A stretch of DNA of 9,838 nt from an uncultured bacterium. GTDB taxonomy: Bacteria > Cyanobacteriota > Vampirovibrionia > Gastranaerophilales > Gastranaerophilaceae. A program made the translations under genes and the position numbers. This document shows, one piece after another, positions 1-6,731 of this stretch (position 1 is the first letter of the stretch; each line of letters starts with the position of its first letter). Below the pieces are notes generated by a model. The model was not told the DNA's origin. It saw only the letters and a program-made list of their open reading frames with translations, and made no database searches. Where the stretch lies: positions 1 through 9,838 of the forward strand of contig USJT01000021.1 of NCBI GenBank assembly GCA_900555175.1, given 5' to 3'.

Positions 1-807
1 GTTTCAAGAATATTTTTTGCACTATGTATAATCCTATCAATACTTGTATGGCTAATTCCTGTTGACAATAAGAAAACAGAGAAAAAACAACCACAAAATA
101 TTACAAAACAACAAACAAAAATAAATAAAACCCAAATTCCAAATATCGATAAAATTTGGGATGACACACCAATATACAACCCAGAGCCGGTTGAAAGTAA
201 ACCAGAACAAACTCGACCGCTCACTCCTGCTGAATATGTAGAGCAGATGAAAAATTCGGTTACGCAACAAATATTTAATCAACCGAAAACTGCAACAAAT
301 ACAAATTTTCAAGATATTCAAAAGATACAGAAAGTTCAAAAGGTTCAAAAACCACAAAACATTTCAAAACCAATTCCCAAACAGGCTCCCCAAAAACAAG
401 AGCAGGTTCAAAAAAAAAATAATATCATAATAAGACAACGCAAGGAAATGTCGGTTAATCCGGAACTTTTAACCCCACCAAAAACACAAAAGCCTGCATA
501 CAACCCTAACAGTGCAGAAATGCTACGTTACAAAAACAATTTGCGAGCTGCATTGTTCTCAAAATTTGCAGTAGGCAGTATTCAAGGCTCAGGAGAATGT
601 TCAATACAATTTTCCGTTGACAAAACAGGCAAACTTATTAATAGAAAATTTTCAAAAGAATCTTCTAACAAAGGCTTAAACGACACTGTATATTATATGT
701 TAATGAGTGTTCCGAAATTTACTCCTCCGCCATCAGAATACAACGGCGAAACTATCCGTATGAATTTCAAAATCAACAACGGAAATTACGAAATCTCAAT
801 ACATTGA
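1..807 (+). CDS. TonB/TolA-like envelope protein, 5'-truncated
   Basis: The frame is open from base 1 with no stop, so the gene begins upstream of the window; 268 residues are visible. An in-frame ATG at 247 falls after the membrane segment and is unlikely to be the start. Visible residues 3-20 form a hydrophobic segment ending in a Pro, likely an inner-membrane anchor. Residues ~21-170 are a Lys/Gln/Pro-rich periplasmic linker with a three-residue QKV-type repeat (~319-357). Residues ~174-268 look like a TonB/TolA C-terminal domain, with a short helix and strands containing GxCSIQFSVDKTGKL and a VPKFTPPP turn. Known TonB/TolA proteins couple inner-membrane energy to the outer membrane. No ExbB/ExbD or TolQ/TolR partner is visible, so the specific partner is unknown. 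A second TonB-domain protein lies at 1631-2374. The architecture is fairly sure; the exact role is not. Confidence 0.75.
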   Translation, partial: VSRIFFALCIILSILVWLIPVDNKKTEKKQPQNITKQQTKINKTQIPNIDKIWDDTPIYNPEPVESKPEQTRPLTPAEYVEQMKNSVTQQIFNQPKTATNTNFQDIQKIQKVQKVQKPQNISKPIPKQAPQKQEQVQKKNNIIIRQRKEMSVNPELLTPPKTQKPAYNPNSAEMLRYKNNLRAALFSKFAVGSIQGSGECSIQFSVDKTGKLINRKFSKESSNKGLNDTVYYMLMSVPKFTPPPSEYNGETIRMNFKINNGNYEISIH

Positions 808-814
808 ACAAATC

Positions 815-843
815 TTGACAAAACTCAAAATATAGTAAATAAT
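815..843 (+). promoter_or_regulatory. Sigma-70-type promoter of the pseudopilin gene
   Basis: TTGACA at 815-820 matches the -35 consensus exactly. After a 17-bp spacer, AATAAT at 838-843 matches the -10 consensus at five of six positions. Transcription would begin near 850, leaving a short leader that contains the ribosome binding site. The promoter lies just after the stop of the upstream TonB-like gene, so the pseudopilin can be transcribed independently. Confidence 0.65.
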
Positions 844-852
844 AAAAAAGAC

Positions 853-858
853 AGGAGG
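853..858 (+). promoter_or_regulatory. Perfect Shine-Dalgarno deciding the pseudopilin start
   Basis: AGGAGG lies 8 nt before the ATG at 867. This marks 867 as the real start, although that ATG is out of frame with the pilin body because of the C run at 892-901. The uninterrupted pilin frame has only a TTG at 953 and no comparable ribosome binding site. Confidence 0.8.
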
Positions 859-866
859 CATAAATT

Positions 867-1627
867 ATGGATTTAAGAGAGCTTAGAGTTGCCCCCCCCC
901 CGCAAAACAAGCTTGGGGCAAGGCATTAACTGCTTTTACATTAGCTGAGGTTTTGATTACTCTTGGCATTATTGGAGTAGTTGCGGCATTAACAATTCCA
1001 ACATTAGTTAGTAAATATCAAAAATTAGTTATTGAAAACAAATTAAAAGTCGCATATTCTACTATTTCAAACGCATTACAAATAGTAAATTATCAAAATG
1101 ATTTTGCATTTGCACCAAATGAACTATCTAACAATAATGGCTCTATTAATGGTTGGGGCTTTTCTGGTAGCGAACTAGTTTTTAATGAATATTTCAGACC
1201 AAACATCAAAGTGATAAAAGAATATAGTGAAATTGACAGATTTGAAGTTTGTAATATCAATAGAGAAAATTGTTACAAAAATCCTTCATATAAGTGCTAT
1301 ATTTTACCAAATAACACAGGACTATGTTTTGCAATGAACTATCAAACCGGAAAAATTGCTATTCAAATTGTAGTATCTCCTCAAAAAGAGAAATTAATTG
1401 CTGGAAAAGATGTTTTTGGTTTTTCAGTCGATAGAAACATTACACAAAATAATTACAATATGAATATAGCTAAAAATAGTATTTGTAATAATACTGAAGA
1501 ATATATAAAAAATGCTTGTATTAACTCTAATGTATTTACAGATGATTCTGACAGAGAATTTTGGTGTACATGTTTAATATTCAATAATGGCTGGCAAATA
1601 CCTAAAGATTATCCGATTAAGTTTTAA
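867..1627 (+). CDS. Type IV pilin-like/T2SS-type pseudopilin, leader frame-broken by poly(C)
   Basis: Translation from the ATG at 867 reads MDLRELRVAPPP and then stops at 927-929 after 20 residues. The pilin body is one frame over, open from 887 (after the TAG at 884-886) to the stop at 1625-1627. One extra C, or two fewer, in the ten-C run would join them into a 253- or 252-residue protein. With 11 C the leader is 23 residues, ending LTA before FTLAEVLITLGIIG. This is the classic class III signal: prepilin peptidase would cut before the Phe and methylate it, and Glu at mature position 5 is present (F-T-L-A-E). A single hydrophobic helix follows, then a globular domain with eight Cys and the tail NGWQIPKDYP. 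The product is presumably a minor pilin or pseudopilin of an envelope pilus or secretion system. Only this one pilin gene is here and no assembly genes are visible. The break may be phase variation, a sequencing error or decay; the intact body argues against old decay. Confidence 0.8.
892..901 (+). repeat. Homopolymer (C)10 tract in the pilin leader
   Basis: Ten consecutive C lie in the leader-coding region of the pseudopilin, in an otherwise roughly 30% G+C sequence; I saw no comparable G or C run elsewhere in the window. Its length sets the reading frame: 8 or 11 C gives an open pilin gene, 9 or 10 C gives an early stop. Poly(C) or poly(G) runs of this length are the standard substrate of slipped-strand phase variation in known pathogens. 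Confidence 0.9.
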
Positions 1628-1630
1628 TTT

Positions 1631-2374
1631 CTATAAACTAAAATTAAAATTCAAAATAATCACAATTTCTTCATTAAAGAAAGCTTTAGGGAAAGGCTTG
1701 AATGGTGCTGCAGCCTTAATTGCTGCACCGGCATTTTCATCAAGTGCTTTGATTTTAGAAGATTTCAAAATCTTGCATTTTTTAACTGTTCCATCCCTAT
1801 TAAGAGTTAAAGCCATTTGAACAAGCAAATCCTTTTGACCTTTAGCTAAAATATCGATTTGCTTTCTTGGCGGAACTTTCCAATGACTGATAACTTTATC
1901 CTTAACCTCTTTTACATAAGGAGAATAATCAATATATTTTCCATCAGGGCTGTATATAAAAGATTCTTTATCTGATACAAAAATCTGAACAGCGTGCAAC
2001 TGACCTGACGGATAATCATAAATTATTCTACACTTCATAAGCTCAGGGCGTCTGAAAGATACATACTTTAATTCATTTGTATCAGTGTTATAAATCAATT
2101 CAGCATTACCATATTTTACGTAATGATAAGCTTTATTCTGAGTTCCATCATCATTTACCAAAGTAAAATCGTGATAATATTTCGGATACTTATCAGTTTT
2201 AATAACAGGTCTTATCTTGCTAAAAATAATAGCAAGTGTTTCATTCACCTGATCACTGCTTTTGCTCTGATAAGGTTCTAAGAATTCAGGTTCAATTTTC
2301 ACATACTTTGATGCAGCCATAGCACTAGATGACATCAACAAAAGTATTGAACACAATATAAGTAATCTTTTCAT
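1631..2374 (-). CDS. Secreted protein with C-terminal TonB-like domain
   Basis: This is a 247-residue protein. I chose the ATG at 2374 over the in-frame ATG at 2398. It has AGGAG 7 nt upstream and begins MKRLLILC, and the farther ATG overlaps a likely -10 box. Residues 1-20 are a signal peptide ending AMA, with likely cleavage before ASKY. Residues ~65-150 are beta-rich with aromatic-Gly turns (YDYPSGQL, YSPDGKYIDY) reminiscent of MORN-type repeats. Residues ~155-245 resemble the TonB/TolA C-terminal domain: VISHWKVPP, then a LTLNRDGTVKKCKILKSS strand pair, an LDENAGAAIKAA helix and PFKPFP. There is no long membrane anchor or Pro-rich linker, so this is not a classical energy transducer. It is more likely a soluble periplasmic or surface protein using the fold for binding. 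It converges on the pseudopilin gene with a 3-nt gap. Confidence 0.75.
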   Translation of the reverse strand: MKRLLILCSILLLMSSSAMAASKYVKIEPEFLEPYQSKSSDQVNETLAIIFSKIRPVIKTDKYPKYYHDFTLVNDDGTQNKAYHYVKYGNAELIYNTDTNELKYVSFRRPELMKCRIIYDYPSGQLHAVQIFVSDKESFIYSPDGKYIDYSPYVKEVKDKVISHWKVPPRKQIDILAKGQKDLLVQMALTLNRDGTVKKCKILKSSKIKALDENAGAAIKAAAPFKPFPKAFFNEEIVIILNFNFSL

Positions 2375-2393
2375 AACATAACTCCTGTGTAAA

Positions 2394-2399
2394 ATCATA
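2394..2399 (-). promoter_or_regulatory. Extended -10 element for the secreted TonB-domain gene
   Basis: On the minus strand TGGTATGAT reads as an extended -10 (TGn plus TATGAT, five of six to consensus). No good -35 is visible, which extended -10 promoters can tolerate. Transcription would start near 2387, leaving about 13 nt of leader that includes AGGAG. This supports the start at 2374. Confidence 0.45.
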
Positions 2400-2526
2400 C
2401 CACAAACATAGAAATATTCCTAATTCCTGCCAATTTTAATTATTTTTTATTTAAGAAATGTAAAAATCACACACAAAATTCTAAAGATTAATATACCAAA
2501 TTCCGTAAAGAAATTTGTAAAAAATA

Positions 2527-2540
2527 TTGACTTCGGTCAA
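2527..2540. other. Small hairpin with TTCG tetraloop in 5' leader
   Basis: TTGAC-TTCG-GTCAA is a perfect 5-bp inverted repeat closed by a C(UUCG)G loop, a known extra-stable RNA tetraloop on the plus strand. It lies about 47 nt upstream of the ATG at 2588. On the minus strand it is followed by TATTTTTTA, so it could be a weak terminator in that direction, although no minus-strand gene ends there. TTGACT also looks like a -35 box, but I found no -10 at a suitable distance. Confidence 0.4.
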
Positions 2541-2587
2541 AAAAACATTAAAAGGAGTAGAAAGTAAAAAATTGAAAGGATGTGGGT

Positions 2588-3088
2588 ATGAGTTCCATAA
2601 GTTCTATCAATTTAACGCAATCTGCTGCCGTATCAAGTTATAAAACGCAAGAAGAATTAAGTTCTTCTACGAAAATGAAACTTGAGGCTTTGGGAATAGA
2701 TCCAACATCGGTGACCTCAGAGGCTCAAGCTCAAACATTGATTGCGCAAGCAGAAGCGACAAAAAATCAACAAAACGCAGGACAACAACAAGGAGGAGGT
2801 AATTCATCAGAACAAGAACTGCTATCTGAAGCGAAATCATTAGCGTCAACTGTTGGCGTAACAGTATCATCGAATGACACACTTGATGATATTATTGACA
2901 ACATATCAGCCCAGTTACAAGTTATGATGAACTCGGGCGATCAGTCAAAAATATCACAAGCAAAAAGTTTACAGACGCAACTGGCTAGTATTTCTGACAG
3001 AGCAGATTCTATTCAATCAACGCAACAGAATATTTTTAACGCGATGAATATGGTTTCTATAAGCAACAAATACGCTTTGGGCTTATAA
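2588..3088 (+). CDS. Small Ser/Gln-rich hypothetical protein
   Basis: I do not recognise this 166-residue protein. I chose the ATG at 2588, which has AAAGGA with a 7-nt gap. An in-frame GTG at 2582 would leave only one base after that site. It starts MSSISSINLTQSAAVSSY and has no hydrophobic signal or membrane segment. Residues ~30-60 look helical and Ala/Gln-rich, followed by a QQNAGQQQGGGNSS linker at ~62-74. Two predicted amphipathic helical stretches come next (~75-110 and ~112-150), and the tail is NMVSISNKYALGL. It has no Cys, and its Ser/Gln/Ala bias resembles extracellular or appendage-associated helical proteins. It is a single-gene unit between a divergent secreted protein gene and a terminator. 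Export without a Sec signal would be speculation. Confidence 0.7.
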   Translation: MSSISSINLTQSAAVSSYKTQEELSSSTKMKLEALGIDPTSVTSEAQAQTLIAQAEATKNQQNAGQQQGGGNSSEQELLSEAKSLASTVGVTVSSNDTLDDIIDNISAQLQVMMNSGDQSKISQAKSLQTQLASISDRADSIQSTQQNIFNAMNMVSISNKYALGL

Positions 3089-3149
3089 AAATATATTCCT
3101 ATAACTTTTTATTTAAAATATATACGAACAATTCGTACTAAAAAATTTA

Positions 3150-3185
3150 AAACCCCGTAATTTTAATTATAAAATTACGGGGTTT
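3150..3185. terminator. Bidirectional intrinsic terminator between convergent genes
   Basis: A perfect 16-bp stem (3150-3165 pairing with 3170-3185, core CCCCGTAATTTTA) encloses the loop ATTA. For the minus-strand acetyltransferase gene the hairpin is followed by AAATTTTTTAG, a good U-tract. For the plus-strand gene ending at 3088 the trailing T's are within the stem and then AAGTATATATA, so it is weaker in that direction. Confidence 0.85.
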
Positions 3186-3203
3186 AAGTATATATACAAA
3201 AAT

Positions 3204-3767
3204 CTAAACATTTTCTGTATGTTTAATTACCTTGCAAGGAGTTCCTGCTGCAATTACATTTGACGGAATATCCTTTGTTACAACGCTTCCTGCTCCGATT
3301 ATAACGTTATCACCAATTGTAACCCCCGGCATTACTGATACATGCCCGCCTATCCATACATTATTGCCGACTGTAATCGGTTTTGCATATTCAAAACCTG
3401 CATTTCTGCTTTCAACATCCACAGGATGCCCTGCAGTATAAAATCCGCAAAATGGTCCTATAAAAACATTATCACCAAATTTCACTTTTGCAGGATCAAG
3501 AATTACACAATTATGGTTTGAATAGAAGTTTTCACCCAATTCGATATTATAACCGTAATCACACCAAAAATTAGGTTCTATCCAATAGTTTTCACCTGTT
3601 TTGCCAAGTATTTTTTTTAATAATTCTTTTCTTTCTTCTGTTTTATCAGGCGACAAATCATTGTATTGTTTGCACAAACATTTACATTTTATTCTTTCAT
3701 CAGCAAGCTCTTTATCATTAACTGCATTATATAAAAGCCCATTTAACATTTTTTCTTTTTCGCTCAT
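3204..3767 (-). CDS. Maltose/galactoside O-acetyltransferase family (left-handed beta-helix)
   Basis: The protein has 187 residues, the usual length of the LacA/Maa family. These cytoplasmic trimers transfer acetyl from acetyl-CoA to a sugar hydroxyl. Residues ~5-58 form the N-terminal helical region (EKEKMLNGLLYNA), matching the family's maltose acetyltransferase N-domain. From ~73 onward hexapeptide repeats ([LIV]-G-x-x) build the beta-helix, including FGDNVFIGP, VGNNVWIGG and IGDNVIIGAGSVV. The likely catalytic His is H114 in TAGHPVD, and the C-terminal AAGTPCKVIK is typical of the family. The start at 3767 has AAAGGTG about 10 nt upstream. It is a single-gene unit ending at the strong hairpin at 3150-3185. 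The natural acceptor sugar cannot be read from the sequence. Confidence 0.92.
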   Translation of the reverse strand: MSEKEKMLNGLLYNAVNDKELADERIKCKCLCKQYNDLSPDKTEERKELLKKILGKTGENYWIEPNFWCDYGYNIELGENFYSNHNCVILDPAKVKFGDNVFIGPFCGFYTAGHPVDVESRNAGFEYAKPITVGNNVWIGGHVSVMPGVTIGDNVIIGAGSVVTKDIPSNVIAAGTPCKVIKHTENV

Positions 3768-3886
3768 TTTTCCAAAACACCTTTCTGATAAAAAACAATA
3801 TCACAAAAATTATCCGAATGAGTAATGAACTTTTTTTATCCATAAAAAACAATAATAACGTCTTACAAAATTACTAAGAGAACAAA

Positions 3887-5998
3887 ATGCTAAAAAAATT
3901 TTTTATTATATCAATTCTACTATTTTTTACAACAAATACAGCAATTTCAGAAGAACTAACAATTCAGCAGAGTAAATATCCTGATTACGCTTACATCTAT
4001 CTTGGGCCCGATAAGTACGAAAAATTTAACCGTAAAATTTTTGCCTTCAATCTTGGGCTAAACAAATATGCTATACGTCCCGTACATATTCTATGGTGTT
4101 CAATTCTTCCTGAATATGGAATTGAACGAATACAAAGCGCATATAAAAATATTGAATACCCGAAAAGATTGATAAGTTCACTTATCCAAAAAGATTTTAA
4201 AGCAACAAGAACAGAAACAGCAAGATTTTTAACTAACACGACCATAGGTCTTGGTGGAATGTTTGACCCTGCAAAAAGATATTTCAATCTTGAACCCGTA
4301 AATGAAGATATGGAACAAGCTTTAACAAGATGTAAATGTAATTCAGGCTCTTACATAGTTCTACCGGTAATGAACGGGACAACAGCAAGAGGAATTGCGG
4401 GAAAAATTCTTGATACCTCGCTAAATCCAACAACTTATGTCGGAACCCCAATTCTTGCGATGGTAAAAGCAGGTATAACCGTAAATCGAACTTCATATCT
4501 TCAACCGCTTATAAAAATGCTTGAATCAACATACGCAGATCCTTATGAAATTTCAAGAAAAATGTACGGACTAGATAATTATATAAAATGTAACAACTTA
4601 GACAGAAAAGAAATTCTTGAAAACGGATTTAAAACATCTGAAGAAGAAAAAAATTCAAAAGAACTTGTTGAAAACACACTCAATATTAGAGGGGACAAAA
4701 GCCTTGAAGAAATTAACAAAGATAGATTAACCGTTGCGGACATAATAAAAGGCGGTGCTAATATCGATAACATTATCCTAAAAAGTTACAACTTGGATAA
4801 CTCACAGCTTATGGCAGATATTCTCGTTGAAAATTACAATCCTCAAAATCCTGTTGTTGATTCAATGCGAACAGCCCTTTTTGATCTTCCTGAAGTTGAC
4901 AAATCTATGTGGAATGAATTATCAATTTGGAACAGATGTTTCAGCAAAAAAATTAAAACCTCATCAGTAAATATCACCCCAAACAAAGAAAACTACAAAT
5001 TCAAATACATTATGCAACATGATAAAAATTCACCTGTTGCAATAATTTACCCATCAATAGGCGAGGGCATAACTTCACATCACTCGGTTGTACTTGCAAA
5101 AATCTTTTACGATGCGGGATATTCAGTAATTATACAAGGTAGCCATTTTCAATGGGAATTTGTAAAAAGCATGCCTGAAGGTTATGCACCTGGACTTCCC
5201 TTTGAAGATGTAAAATACCTAAAAGCAGTCACATCAAAAATAGTTGATAAACTGGAAAACAAATATAATTGCAAATTCAGCGGAAAAACAGTTATAGGCA
5301 CATCTTTCGGAGCTTTAACAACAATGTTTCTTGCAAATGAAGAATATAAAAATAACACATTAAATATAACAAAGTTCATATCAATATGCCCGCCAATAGA
5401 GCTAATTTATGCAATGGAGCAGGTTGATAAAAACAGCGAGGAATGGAATAAAAATTTAAAAGATATCAAAAATAAAGCAGCACTAACCGCAGCCAAAGTT
5501 GTTCAACTAACGGATATGAAAGACACTGCAAAAGATTTAAACCTGACAATTCTTCCCTTTACAGAAGAAGAAGGCAAACTTATCACAGGTTTTATAATGC
5601 ACCAAAAATTATCGGATTTAATATTTACACTTGAAGATACACCGAAAAATAAAAAAACAGATATTTACGAAAAAATAAACAATATGAATTACAGAGATTA
5701 TGCAGAAAAATACCTGCTCAGCGAGAAATACAAAACAATTGAAGATATAAGAGAAAATTCAAGTCTTTTATCAATATCAGACTTTTTAGAACACGGGACA
5801 AACTACAAAATTTATCATTCACTTGATGATTATTTGGTTAATCAAAAACAATTAAAGCAGCTAAAAATTCATACAGGTAAAAAAACGCTATTACTAAGCA
5901 ACGGAGCACATCTTGGATTTTTATACACTCCTGAATTTTTAAAAGATTTAAAACAAGAAATATCACTCACAACCAAAACTGCAAATATAAAAAATTAA
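3887..5998 (+). CDS. MlaA-type domain fused to alpha/beta-hydrolase
   Basis: This is a 703-residue two-domain envelope protein. Residues 1-21 are a signal peptide (MLKKFFIISILLFF...AIS/EE) with no lipobox Cys, unlike typical MlaA/VacJ lipoproteins. Residues ~34-230 match MlaA: DKYEKFNRKIFAFN, YAIRPV, a P-rich turn, RFLTNTTIGLGGMFDPA and GSYIVLPVMNGTTARG. In known systems MlaA removes mislocalised phospholipid from the outer leaflet of the outer membrane. A charged linker (~235-370) leads to an alpha/beta-hydrolase-like domain (~375-690). Its nucleophile elbow is GTSFG (Ser473), with a candidate acid at Asp647/648 in HSLDDYLV and a candidate His675 in SNGAHLGF. The order Ser-Asp-His is right for the fold. 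A lipase or esterase acting on lipids bound by the MlaA part is inferred. The start has only a weak upstream purine stretch (AAGAGA). No mlaBCDEF genes are nearby. Both domain calls are fairly sure; substrate and location are not. Confidence 0.85.
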   Translation: MLKKFFIISILLFFTTNTAISEELTIQQSKYPDYAYIYLGPDKYEKFNRKIFAFNLGLNKYAIRPVHILWCSILPEYGIERIQSAYKNIEYPKRLISSLIQKDFKATRTETARFLTNTTIGLGGMFDPAKRYFNLEPVNEDMEQALTRCKCNSGSYIVLPVMNGTTARGIAGKILDTSLNPTTYVGTPILAMVKAGITVNRTSYLQPLIKMLESTYADPYEISRKMYGLDNYIKCNNLDRKEILENGFKTSEEEKNSKELVENTLNIRGDKSLEEINKDRLTVADIIKGGANIDNIILKSYNLDNSQLMADILVENYNPQNPVVDSMRTALFDLPEVDKSMWNELSIWNRCFSKKIKTSSVNITPNKENYKFKYIMQHDKNSPVAIIYPSIGEGITSHHSVVLAKIFYDAGYSVIIQGSHFQWEFVKSMPEGYAPGLPFEDVKYLKAVTSKIVDKLENKYNCKFSGKTVIGTSFGALTTMFLANEEYKNNTLNITKFISICPPIELIYAMEQVDKNSEEWNKNLKDIKNKAALTAAKVVQLTDMKDTAKDLNLTILPFTEEEGKLITGFIMHQKLSDLIFTLEDTPKNKKTDIYEKINNMNYRDYAEKYLLSEKYKTIEDIRENSSLLSISDFLEHGTNYKIYHSLDDYLVNQKQLKQLKIHTGKKTLLLSNGAHLGFLYTPEFLKDLKQEISLTTKTANIKN

Positions 5999-6651
5999 AT
6001 GTATTTTGCAGCCCAGTTTATAAGCTTTTCAAAATAAAAATCAGAATTTTCTTCCACCTGTAAAGATTTCCAATTCATATTAACAAGCAAAATTTCTTTA
6101 TCTTCACCATCTAAAACTCTGACAAGTTCTTTTTTAGTCCCGACAAATTCAGTATTGTGAGAATAATATATTGCCTGCAAAATATAAAAAGCACTCTTAT
6201 AACCTTCATACAAAACATCAATATCTCTATTTTCAAAAAGAAATCCATGACACATTCTGTGATAAAGGCTTGCCGCATTATTTTTTATAGAATCCAATAT
6301 ATCGTTATGCTTCAGTATAGGAATAAAGTCAAACAAATTTCCATGCAGAGAAACAGTATCATTTGCTAATTGAAAAAGATCATATTTAGGCCACTCATAA
6401 ATTTCTTTTTCCCCGCATATAAATCCGCAAACTTTTTCATAAAACGGCATTGAATGAACAATATTTTTATATTCCGTCAAATCTTCAAAAGAAAGTTTAT
6501 CCAAAATTATAACAATATCTACATCACTGTTTTCATTCGCTTCACCGCGTCTATAACTACCTTGAAGCCCGATAAATTTTATACGTGAATTAAATTGATC
6601 AAACAATTTTTTGGTAAATTCTTCAAGCCATACTTCAATATCAAAATCCAT
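5995..6651 (-). CDS. Nucleotidyltransferase (Pol beta superfamily, MNT-like)
   Basis: The protein has 218 residues. The signature GSYRRGEANENSDVDIVI (residues 31-48) contains the GS motif and two metal-binding Asp (D43, D45). A third carboxylate may be D91 in KYDLFQL. This family transfers a nucleotide to a hydroxyl on a small molecule, RNA or protein. Members include aminoglycoside and lincosamide adenylyltransferases and MNT antitoxins. The C-terminal ~115 residues are helical with several His/Tyr, as in stand-alone cytoplasmic enzymes of 200-250 residues. There is no adjacent HEPN-toxin gene, so a toxin-antitoxin pair is not supported. No Shine-Dalgarno precedes the ATG. A near-perfect promoter ends 6 nt before it, so the transcript is probably leaderless. 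The gene overlaps the convergent upstream gene by 4 bp. The substrate is unknown; a drug-modifying role is possible but not shown. Confidence 0.85.
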   Translation of the reverse strand: MDFDIEVWLEEFTKKLFDQFNSRIKFIGLQGSYRRGEANENSDVDIVIILDKLSFEDLTEYKNIVHSMPFYEKVCGFICGEKEIYEWPKYDLFQLANDTVSLHGNLFDFIPILKHNDILDSIKNNAASLYHRMCHGFLFENRDIDVLYEGYKSAFYILQAIYYSHNTEFVGTKKELVRVLDGEDKEILLVNMNWKSLQVEENSDFYFEKLINWAAKYI

Positions 6652-6657
6652 AAAAAG

Positions 6658-6686
6658 ATTATAAGAGTTATTTTGAAAAATATCAA
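6658..6686 (-). promoter_or_regulatory. Near-consensus promoter for a leaderless nucleotidyltransferase mRNA
   Basis: On the minus strand TTGATA (6686-6681) is followed by a 17-bp spacer and TATAAT (6663-6658), a perfect -10. Only 6 nt separate the -10 from the ATG at 6651. Transcription should therefore start at or within a base or so of the A of the start codon. There is no room for, and no sign of, a ribosome binding site. Confidence 0.65.
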
Positions 6687-6703
6687 GAAATTTTGTAAAA
6701 TTT

Positions 6704-6731
6704 TTGTCAACTATTTTATTTTTGCTAATAT
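6704..6731 (+). promoter_or_regulatory. Promoter for a probably leaderless transporter mRNA
   Basis: TTGTCA at 6704-6709 (five of six to the -35), a 16-bp spacer, and TAATAT at 6726-6731 form a reasonable promoter. The ATG at 6739 is only 7 nt past the -10 and no Shine-Dalgarno is present, so the transcript would begin at the start codon. It lies back to back with the minus-strand promoter at 6658-6686. Confidence 0.5.

Noticed and set aside
319..357. Tandem repeat of about 9 nt (QKV-type codons)
   Set aside because: It is a few imperfect copies within a low-complexity Lys/Gln/Pro linker, which is normal for TonB/TolA-type proteins.
247..807. TonB-like gene starting at the ATG at 247
   Set aside because: The same frame is open back to base 1 and includes a membrane anchor and linker, so the gene is truncated by the window rather than starting here.
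953..1627. Pseudopilin starting at TTG 953 as an intact gene
   Set aside because: This start lies inside the class III signal (after FTLAEV), has no ribosome binding site and would remove the cleavage site. The ATG at 867 with AGGAGG is far better.
1622..1649. AT-only inverted repeat (TTTTAATTT and AAATTAAAA, 10-nt loop) at the junction of the pseudopilin and the convergent gene
   Set aside because: The stem contains no G-C pair and overlaps coding sequence, so it is too unstable to call a terminator.
3123..3137. Short inverted repeat TACGAA-CAA-TTCGTA after the Ser/Gln-rich gene
   Set aside because: It has only six base pairs and no T-run directly after it. The stronger hairpin at 3150-3185 explains termination.
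5995..6651. MNT/HEPN toxin-antitoxin module
   Set aside because: Only the nucleotidyltransferase is present. No HEPN-domain gene is adjacent, and the protein is longer than a typical MNT antitoxin.
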